NCBI GenBank assembly: GCA_937893735.1
Contig: CALBGD010000279.1
Location: 1-6,483 of the forward strand
DNA length: 6,483 nucleotides
Direction of reading: 5' to 3'
From: an uncultured Clostridia bacterium
Lineage (GTDB): Bacteria; Bacillota; Clostridia; Oscillospirales; Ruminococcaceae
Shown: in pieces, positions 1 to 4,797 of the stretch
Numbering within the stretch: position 1 is the stretch's first letter
How the letters are laid out: every line of letters begins with the position of its first letter
The notes under the pieces: model-generated
What the model saw: only the letters and a program-made list of their open reading frames with translations
Database searches by the model: none
What the model was told of the DNA's origin: nothing
Translations under genes and position numbers: made by a program

Positions 1-1662
1 AATCTCGCGGATACTCTCTTCGCTGGTCAGGAGCATTATCATTCTGTCTACGCCGGGAGCCATACCTGCATGAGGAGGCGCACCGAACTTGAACGCGTTG
101 TAAAGCGCTCCGAACTTGCTTGCTACGTCCTCCTCGGTGTAGCCTGCTATCTCGAATGCCTTGATCATGATATCGAGGTCGTGGTTACGAACTGCACCGG
201 AGGAAAGCTCAACGCCGTTGCATACGATATCGTACTGATAAGCGAGGATATCCAGCGGATCCTTGTTCAGCAGTGCGTCAAGACCGCCCTGCGGCATGGA
301 GAACGGGTTGTGTGTGAAGATGATCTTTCCGGTCTCCTCGTCAAGCTCATACATTGGGAAATCAACGATAAAGCAAAGCTCAAAGCGGCTCTCATCAATG
401 AGCTCCATGCGCTTTGCGACCTCGGTGCGGATCTGTCCGGCGAACTTAGGCGCATTCTTCTTGCTGTCTGCAATGAAGTACAGTACATCGCCCACTTCAA
501 GCTCGCAGCGCTCTGCCAGTTCCTTGCGCTGGTCGTCGTTCAGGAACTTGTCGATCGGGCCGTTGTACTTGAACATTCCGTTCTCGCCTTCTTCAACCTT
601 GAAGTAGCCGAGACCCTTCATGCCGACTTCTTCGGTAGCGAACTCTTCCATGCTCTTAAAGAAAGTCTTGGACTTGCCCGCCATGCCCGGAACCCTGATA
701 CCGCGAACGGTCTTGTTGCAGAACGGCTTGAAATCACTGTCTACGAACAGGTCGGAGAGTTCCTTAATTATCAGCGGATTGCGCAGGTCAGGCTTATCAG
801 AGCCGTAGGACAGCATTGCTTCCTTATAAGTGATACGTCTGAACGGAGCGGGAGAAACCTGCTTGTCGGAGAACTCAGAGAACACTGCGGAGAGAACTTC
901 CTCTGCTACTGCGAAAACGTCCTCCTGTGTTGCAAAACTCATCTCAAAGTCGAGCTGATAGAATTCTCCGGGGGAGCGGTCTGCTCTTGCGTCCTCATCG
1001 CGGAAGCAGGGAGCTATCTGGAAGTACTTGTCGAAGCCGGAAACCATGTAGATCTGCTTGAAGATCTGCGGAGCCTGCGGCAGAGCATAGAACTTTCCGT
1101 GGTGCTTTCTGCTGGGGATAAGGTAGTCTCTTGCGCCTTCAGGAGAAGAGGTGGACAGGATAGGAGTCTGGAGCTCAAGGAAGCCCATACTGCTCATCTT
1201 GTTGCGCAGGAAGCTGATTATCTTGGAACGGAGCACGATGTTGTCGTGCATCTTCTTGTTGCGAAGGTCGAGATAACGATACTTCAGACGAACGTCCTCT
1301 CTTGTCTCGCGGGAGGTCGCAATCTCAAACGGGAGCTGCTCTGTCACCTTGCCGAGAATGCGGACTTCCTCAGCCTCTACCTCGACAGTACCGGTCTCGA
1401 TCTTGTCGTTGTAGGTGCTCTCGTCACGCTTCAGCACAGTGCCGGAAATGGAAACTGCGCACTCCTTGTGGATACCCTCGAGAAGAGCCTCGTTGTGGAA
1501 CACTACCTGAACAACGCCGTAGTGGTCGCGCACATCAATAAACATGATACCGCCGTGGTCGCGGATATTCTCTACCCAGCCGGCAACTCTTACCTTTTTG
1601 CCTATATCGTTTTCAGTCACCGCGTTGCAGTACTGCGTGCGGTATTCATTCTCTCTGAACAA
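1..1662 (-). CDS. aspS: Aspartate--tRNA ligase (AspRS), 3' end cut by window
   Basis: Class II aminoacyl-tRNA synthetase that charges tRNA(Asp) with aspartate in the cytoplasm. I translated it codon by codon: 554 intact codons lie in the window, and roughly 35-40 C-terminal residues are missing if it has the usual bacterial length of about 590. In order: an OB-fold anticodon domain (about 1-105, GWV at 28-30, FIDVRD at 41-46); motif 1 region ending TSSPEGARDYLIPSR; motif 2 FRDEDARADRSPGEF (220-234); YGSDKPDLR (286-294); a bacterial GAD insertion (about 305-430); NGVELSSGAVRNH (482-494); and motif 3 GVDR (537-540). The start is TTG at 1660-1662. In-frame TAA codons at 1687-1689 and 1690-1692 exclude any upstream ATG, and the Shine-Dalgarno sits 9 nt before this TTG. 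It has its own promoter and leader. H36, aligned with E. coli L30, suggests a nondiscriminating enzyme; that is inference. Confidence 0.97.
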   Translation of the reverse strand, partial: MFRENEYRTQYCNAVTENDIGKKVRVAGWVENIRDHGGIMFIDVRDHYGVVQVVFHNEALLEGIHKECAVSISGTVLKRDESTYNDKIETGTVEVEAEEVRILGKVTEQLPFEIATSRETREDVRLKYRYLDLRNKKMHDNIVLRSKIISFLRNKMSSMGFLELQTPILSTSSPEGARDYLIPSRKHHGKFYALPQAPQIFKQIYMVSGFDKYFQIAPCFRDEDARADRSPGEFYQLDFEMSFATQEDVFAVAEEVLSAVFSEFSDKQVSPAPFRRITYKEAMLSYGSDKPDLRNPLIIKELSDLFVDSDFKPFCNKTVRGIRVPGMAGKSKTFFKSMEEFATEEVGMKGLGYFKVEEGENGMFKYNGPIDKFLNDDQRKELAERCELEVGDVLYFIADSKKNAPKFAGQIRTEVAKRMELIDESRFELCFIVDFPMYELDEETGKIIFTHNPFSMPQGGLDALLNKDPLDILAYQYDIVCNGVELSSGAVRNHDLDIMIKAFEIAGYTEEDVASKFGALYNAFKFGAPPHAGMAPGVDRMIMLLTSEESIREI

Positions 1663-1671
1663 AATATTCAA

Positions 1672-1678
1672 TCCTTTC
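1672..1678 (-). promoter_or_regulatory. Ribosome binding site that fixes the aspS TTG start
   Basis: GAAAGGA on the minus strand. It leaves a 9-nt spacer to the TTG at 1660-1662 but no spacer to the other in-frame TTG at 1669-1671. This decides in favour of the downstream TTG. Confidence 0.75.
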
Positions 1679-1694
1679 AGTATATTTTATTATT

Positions 1695-1714
1695 CCCCCG
1701 GTAAACGGCGGGAG
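1695..1714 (-). other. Hairpin in the aspS leader, just upstream of the ribosome binding site
   Basis: In the minus-strand transcript CTCCCG (1714-1709) can pair with CGGGGG (1700-1695), with one U-G wobble, around an 8-nt loop. The sequence after it is A-rich rather than U-rich, so it is not an intrinsic terminator. It lies just after the stop codon of the possible leader frame and 16 nt before the Shine-Dalgarno, where it could influence translation initiation. The stem is short and could be chance. Confidence 0.4.
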
Positions 1715-1717
1715 CAG

Positions 1718-1771
1718 TTACGAATTCATTCCGGTCAGCGGATTATGACCGGCATTGTTTAGATGCCGCAT
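1718..1771 (-). promoter_or_regulatory. Possible 17-codon Asn-rich leader peptide frame upstream of aspS
   Basis: ATG at 1769-1771 opens a frame reading MRHLNNAGHNPLTGMNS and ending in TAA at 1718-1720. AAAGG lies 10 nt before the ATG, a weak but usable ribosome binding site. Four of 17 residues are Asn (codons 5, 6, 10 and 16) and none is Asp. The perfect hairpin at 1731-1752 lies inside the frame. The frame is also open 13 codons further upstream to an ATG at 1808-1810, which has no Shine-Dalgarno. A frame this short can arise by chance, so this is a candidate regulatory leader and not an established gene. If the second promoter candidate (-10 at 1770-1778) is the one used, this ATG would not be transcribed. 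Confidence 0.3.
1731..1752 (-). other. Perfect 7-bp inverted repeat in the aspS leader
   Basis: CCGGTCA and TGACCGG flank an 8-nt loop, giving a stable G+C-rich hairpin in the leader RNA. No T-run follows, so it is not a terminator. It overlaps codons 7-14 of the possible leader frame, so a ribosome translating that frame would open it. As DNA it could equally be a repressor operator. Confidence 0.55.
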
Positions 1772-1778
1772 TATATCA
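1770..1778 (-). promoter_or_regulatory. Possible second aspS promoter (extended -10)
   Basis: The minus strand reads TGATATAAT, a perfect TGnTATAAT extended -10 element. There is no good -35 box 16-18 bp upstream. The 10-base string GTGATATAAT is shared with the main promoter at 1824-1852. It could drive a shorter transcript of about 100 nt leader, or be a chance match within the leader. Confidence 0.35.
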
Positions 1779-1823
1779 CAGCCTTTCAGCGGCGTTTCTC
1801 TCAGCCGCATGATTCAACAATTT

Positions 1824-1852
1824 ATTATATCACTAAAATGCGGAATTGTCAA
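1824..1852 (-). promoter_or_regulatory. Consensus sigma-A promoter of aspS
   Basis: Minus strand: TTGACA (1852-1847), a 17-bp spacer, then TATAAT (1829-1824), both boxes matching consensus exactly. The -10 is preceded by TGA, giving an extended -10 as well. Predicted transcription start is about 1816-1818, giving a leader of about 155 nt before the aspS TTG. It lies downstream of the terminator of the ABC-F operon, so aspS is an independent, strongly transcribed unit. Confidence 0.9.
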
Positions 1853-1886
1853 TATTTTATACGGCTCCGGAGTAAATTTTGCACAG

Positions 1887-1915
1887 AAAAACAGGTGCCT
1901 TATTACAGCGCCTGT
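1887..1915 (-). terminator. Intrinsic terminator of the ABC-F/membrane protein/DMP19-family operon
   Basis: In the minus-strand transcript ACAGGCGC (1915-1908) pairs with GCACCTGT (1898-1891) with one mismatch around a 9-nt loop. Five T residues (1891-1887) follow, slightly overlapping the stem end. It begins 10 nt after the stop codon of the DMP19-family gene and precedes the aspS promoter. Confidence 0.8.
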
Positions 1916-1925
1916 CGTTCCAATA

Positions 1926-2474
1926 TCAATATTCTTCCTCGCCGTACTCGTCAGGAGCCATGCTCTCAGGAAAATACACGGTTCCGTCAAAATAGAAGTC
2001 CTCGCGGTTTGAGCGGACGTATTCGCGGATAGCCTTGTCAAGAAGCGAGTCGCACTCGTAGAATTCCTGATCGAGGTCGTCGAACTCGGCGTTGTGGCGC
2101 TCCATCTCCTGCCAGCGGGTCTCGCGGTCGAAGCTGGGAGTTCCGCCAAGACGGTGCGCCGCCTGCTCAAGTATCTCCGCAACTGTATCGCAGCCCATCT
2201 CACGGAGTCCCTCCAGAGCCAGCGACCAGACTATGCCTGTGTCGTTGTAGAAGAACTGGTCATGACCGCCGTTTTCCACCTCGGCATAATACCACTGCAC
2301 CGCCCAGACGTACTTCTGCGGGTCTGTGAAATTATCCAGCGCGTCGTACATCTCCGTTTCACCGTCGTATATGCTGACAGCCCACCACAGAGGGGTTATC
2401 ACGGACTGTATATCGCCGTCGTCTATCTGCTCATCGCTGACCTTGTAGTGTCTCGGCACCATCTCTGTATTCAT
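1926..2474 (-). CDS. DMP19/DUF4375-family acidic protein
   Basis: This 182-residue cytoplasmic protein has no signal peptide or membrane segment. The core around NGGHDQFFYNDTG (68-80), followed by an amphipathic helix with ALEGLREMG (86-94) and AEILEQAAHRLG (99-110), is what I recognise as the DMP19/DUF4375 family. That family was named after a Neisseria protein that mimics DNA and keeps a transcription factor off its operator. By my count there are 43 Asp/Glu against 12 Lys/Arg, a net charge of about -31, with a strongly acidic second half ending EEEY. This suits a DNA mimic but does not prove it; most members have no tested role. The ATG has an AGGAGGTG site (2479-2486) with 6-nt spacing from AGGAGG and overlaps the upstream stop codon as ATGA. 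It is the last gene of the ABC-F operon. Confidence 0.88.
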   Translation of the reverse strand: MNTEMVPRHYKVSDEQIDDGDIQSVITPLWWAVSIYDGETEMYDALDNFTDPQKYVWAVQWYYAEVENGGHDQFFYNDTGIVWSLALEGLREMGCDTVAEILEQAAHRLGGTPSFDRETRWQEMERHNAEFDDLDQEFYECDSLLDKAIREYVRSNREDFYFDGTVYFPESMAPDEYGEEEY

Positions 2475-2818
2475 TCTGCACCTCCTGAAAGCTGCTCCAG
2501 CTTATTGTAAATAAGATACATCTTCTGCACTGAGTTTTCCAGAAAATAATAATGCTTGATGTACGGAATAAGAAGCGCAAGGAAAAGAACCGTAAGAATA
2601 TACAGCCCTGCGCCGCCGACTGTCAGCGCCATGAAAAGAGCCATCAGAAAGAATATTGCAAACCCCAGCATTACCAGAAGATGAACAAGCCGCTCATGCG
2701 AGAAAAATCCTATCCGCACATGGAGCCTTGCCAGCTCCTGAGCGTATTCCTCCCGGGTGTGCTCTCCGTCAAGAAACAACCGGAGGTGCTCCAGATATTC
2801 TTTTATCTGCTTCGTCAT
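2471..2818 (-). CDS. Small two-helix membrane protein of unknown function
   Basis: I do not recognise a family. The 115-residue product has a hydrophilic, charged N-terminal part (1-43, probably helical, with EEYAQELARLHVR), then two adjacent hydrophobic stretches (about 44-66 and 70-87) separated by a GGAG turn, then a polar C-terminal tail (88-115). This predicts a helical hairpin in the cytoplasmic membrane with both ends on the same side, probably the cytoplasm. I chose the ATG at 2816-2818 because it overlaps the ABC-F stop as ATGA and has GGAGGA (2828-2833) 9 nt upstream. The longer frame opening at 2857 would extend into ABC-F coding sequence. Its own stop overlaps the DMP19-family start by 4 nt, so it sits as a coupled middle gene between an ABC-F ATPase and an acidic protein. 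ABC-F proteins have no transmembrane partner, so it need not be a transporter subunit. Confidence 0.85.
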   Translation of the reverse strand: MTKQIKEYLEHLRLFLDGEHTREEYAQELARLHVRIGFFSHERLVHLLVMLGFAIFFLMALFMALTVGGAGLYILTVLFLALLIPYIKHYYFLENSVQKMYLIYNKLEQLSGGAE

Positions 2819-4719
2819 TTGTCGAATTCCTCCAGTGCGAGGGAGGCTTCCTCCCATGCCTGCATTGCCTGCTCCTGCTTTGCGCGGAGCTCCTCTATTT
2901 CCGTGGAAATTTCCATTGCCTTCTGGTAGTCCGTAAGACCGGTGAGCTCTGCGGTCTTTTCCTCAATAAGCGCATCAAGCTGCTCTATCTCTGCTTCCGC
3001 CCTTGTCACCTTTGTGTTGAGCTTGCGGCGCTCGCTCTCGCGTTCCTTTTTCAGCTTGTAGTCGTTGACTTTCTCGGGCTTCGCCGCCTTTTCCTCCTGC
3101 TTTATCTGCGCGGCGTTCTCCATGGCAAGGGTGTACGCGTCATATGAGCCGCGGTACTCCTTTACTCCGTCCGGAGTGAGGTAATATATCCTGTCCGCCA
3201 GCTTGTTTATCAGATAACGGTCGTGGGAGATTATGAACAGCGTGCCGTCGTAGTCGAGCAGGGCGTTCTCCAGAGCCTCGCAGCTTGAAATATCAAGGTG
3301 GTTCGTGGGCTCATCGAGAAGCAGCATATTAGCGCCGGAAAGCATCAGTTTCAGTATCGCGATCCTTGCGCGCTCGCCGCCGGAAAGCTCCGAAATGTGC
3401 TTGAATACATCGTCTCCGCGGAACAGAAACGAACCCAGCGCAGATCGCACCTGAGTTTCCGTCATGCGGGGATATGCGTCCCACAGCTCGTCTATCGCGG
3501 TCTTGCTGTCGGTAAGTCCCGCCTGCGCCTGATCAAAGTAACCGTACTGCACCCGGCTTCCGTAGCTGAACCTGCCGGAATCCGGCTCATACTGACCAGT
3601 AAAAATCTTGAACAGCGAGGTCTTTCCGCAGCCGTTTCCGCCTATCAGGAACACGCGCTCGCCTTTCTTTATATCGATGTTCACATTGCGGAAAAGGCGC
3701 TTCCCGTCAAAGCTGAGCGCTATATCCTTTGCCATGAACACGTCATTTCCGCAGCCATCGTTGCACTTAAAGCTGAAATGAAGCGAATCCGGAGCCTCCT
3801 CCGGCTTCACGAGGTCGGCGGCTATGCGGTCTATCTGCTTCTGCTTGCTGGCTATCGTGACGTAATTATGCGCCTGATTCCAGCGCTTCTGCTGCTCGAT
3901 GATTCCCTCTATCCTGCCTATCTCGCGCATTGCCGCGTCGTATTCCTTGCGGCGGCGCTCCATGTCCTCGGCTTTGAGTTCAAGGAAGCGAGTGTAGTTC
4001 CCCTTGTAGTCGCGGATATGGCAGTTTTCCAGTTCGATAGTGCGCTTCGTGACCTTATCAAGGAAATAGCGGTCGTGAGATATTACGATATATGCGCCGC
4101 GATAGTCGTTCAAAAATCGCTCCAGCCACTCAACGGACTGAATATCGAGGTGGTTGGTAGGCTCGTCCAGAAGCAGTAAATTCGCGTTGGAAAGCAGCAG
4201 CTTTGCAAGCTGGAGCTTCGATTTCTGACCGCCGCTCAGCACGGAAACAGGAAGCTTTAAATCGCTCTCCGAGAAGCCGAGTCCCGTCAGCGCGGAGGCC
4301 GTGCGGCTCTTGTAGGTCAGACCGCCCTCGCGGTCGAAACGGTCGGTAAGGAGGGTCTGGCGCTCGATAACCTCCGGGGAATGATTCCCGGCGTCAATGC
4401 GGTCGTGGAGCTCTTCTAGCTCCAGCTCCATGTCCTCCAGCCAGGAAAATACCGTCAAGGCTTCGTCATAAACCGTCTTTGCGGAATCCTTGCAGGCGAA
4501 CTGCTCCATAACGCCGATTTTGCAGCTTCCTGCGATGTGGACCGCTCCCTCGTCCGGGATATGCTCCCCGCGGAGCATTCGGAAAAGCGTTGTCTTTCCG
4601 CTGCCGTTAACGCCGACAAATCCTATGCGGTCATCGTCGTAGACCTCCAGCGTAACGCCGCTGAACAGCGTTCTGTCTGCGAACGACATTGAAACGTCGT
4701 TCAAACTCAATAATAGCAT
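2815..4719 (-). CDS. ABC-F family ATPase, YdiF/Uup-like
   Basis: ABC-F proteins have two fused ATPase domains and no membrane part; they bind the ribosomal E site and help stalled or antibiotic-blocked ribosomes. The 634-residue product shows Walker A GVNGSGKTT (36-44), signature LSGGQ (161-165), Walker B with LLLLDEP and catalytic E186, NHLD (189-192) and switch His215. A charged helical linker follows (about 236-306, the P-site tRNA interaction region). The second domain has GGNGCGKTS (360-368), LSGGE (445-449), E470 and H499. A C-terminal charged coiled coil (about 545-634) resembles the YdiF/Uup extension. All catalytic residues are present. The linker is of ordinary length, so a housekeeping translation factor is likelier than an antibiotic-resistance type. 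I chose the ATG at 4717-4719 with GGTGAT 3 nt upstream; a TTG at 4741-4743 adds 8 residues but abuts the terminator T-run. It heads a three-gene coupled operon. Confidence 0.95.
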   Translation of the reverse strand: MLLLSLNDVSMSFADRTLFSGVTLEVYDDDRIGFVGVNGSGKTTLFRMLRGEHIPDEGAVHIAGSCKIGVMEQFACKDSAKTVYDEALTVFSWLEDMELELEELHDRIDAGNHSPEVIERQTLLTDRFDREGGLTYKSRTASALTGLGFSESDLKLPVSVLSGGQKSKLQLAKLLLSNANLLLLDEPTNHLDIQSVEWLERFLNDYRGAYIVISHDRYFLDKVTKRTIELENCHIRDYKGNYTRFLELKAEDMERRRKEYDAAMREIGRIEGIIEQQKRWNQAHNYVTIASKQKQIDRIAADLVKPEEAPDSLHFSFKCNDGCGNDVFMAKDIALSFDGKRLFRNVNIDIKKGERVFLIGGNGCGKTSLFKIFTGQYEPDSGRFSYGSRVQYGYFDQAQAGLTDSKTAIDELWDAYPRMTETQVRSALGSFLFRGDDVFKHISELSGGERARIAILKLMLSGANMLLLDEPTNHLDISSCEALENALLDYDGTLFIISHDRYLINKLADRIYYLTPDGVKEYRGSYDAYTLAMENAAQIKQEEKAAKPEKVNDYKLKKERESERRKLNTKVTRAEAEIEQLDALIEEKTAELTGLTDYQKAMEISTEIEELRAKQEQAMQAWEEASLALEEFDK

Positions 4720-4741
4720 ATCATCACCAAATCTGTCTATC

Positions 4742-4769
4742 AAAAAACCAGCCGCCGGCGGTTGGCTGG
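4742..4769 (-). terminator. Intrinsic terminator after the lipoprotein gene, directly before ABC-F
   Basis: In the minus-strand transcript CCAGCC (4769-4764), a 10-nt loop and GGCTGG (4753-4748) form a perfect 6-bp G+C-rich stem followed by six T residues (4747-4742). It begins 28 nt after the lipoprotein stop codon and ends 22 nt before the ABC-F ATG. It should end the pheT-lipoprotein transcript. Because no promoter fits between it and ABC-F, it may also act as an attenuator for the downstream operon. Confidence 0.85.
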
Positions 4770-4778
4770 CGGTTGGCT
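4757..4778. repeat. Tandem duplication of an 11-bp unit at the terminator
   Basis: GGCGGTTGGCT occurs twice back to back on the plus strand (4757-4767 and 4768-4778). The copies are identical, and the junction between them supplies the 5' arm of the terminator stem. This looks like a recent slippage duplication that may offer alternative stem pairings. Confidence 0.85.
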
Positions 4779-4797
4779 CAATACGGTCTGGTCGGAA

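Noticed and set aside
70..1704. 544-codon open frame on the plus strand
   Set aside because: It is exactly antisense to aspS, has no family resemblance, and exists because the codon bias of aspS keeps the opposite frame free of stops. The minus-strand AspRS is unmistakable.
1663..1817. T-box riboswitch before aspS
   Set aside because: Expected because many Firmicutes synthetase genes have one, but I find no T-box consensus and no terminator/antiterminator pair in the leader.
1865..1872. Perfect 8-bp palindrome CTCCGGAG upstream of the aspS -35 box, as a possible operator
   Set aside because: It is too short and lies about 13 bp upstream of the -35 box with no second copy. A chance match is likely.
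1814..2203. 129-codon minus-strand frame overlapping the DMP19-family gene
   Set aside because: Out-of-frame shadow, Arg/Ser/Thr-rich, without a ribosome binding site. It also reads through the terminator and the aspS promoter.
2816..2857. Longer N-terminus (13 extra residues) for the small membrane protein
   Set aside because: The extension lies in the coding sequence of ABC-F out of frame. The ATG at 2816-2818 has a well-placed GGAGGA and a typical ATGA overlap.
3298..4179. 293-codon open frame on the plus strand
   Set aside because: Antisense shadow inside the ABC-F gene, whose motifs are complete on the minus strand.
4717..4743. TTG at 4741-4743 as the ABC-F start
   Set aside because: It abuts the T-run of the preceding terminator and lacks a ribosome binding site. 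The ATG at 4717-4719 gives the usual ABC-F N-terminus and has GGTGAT just upstream.
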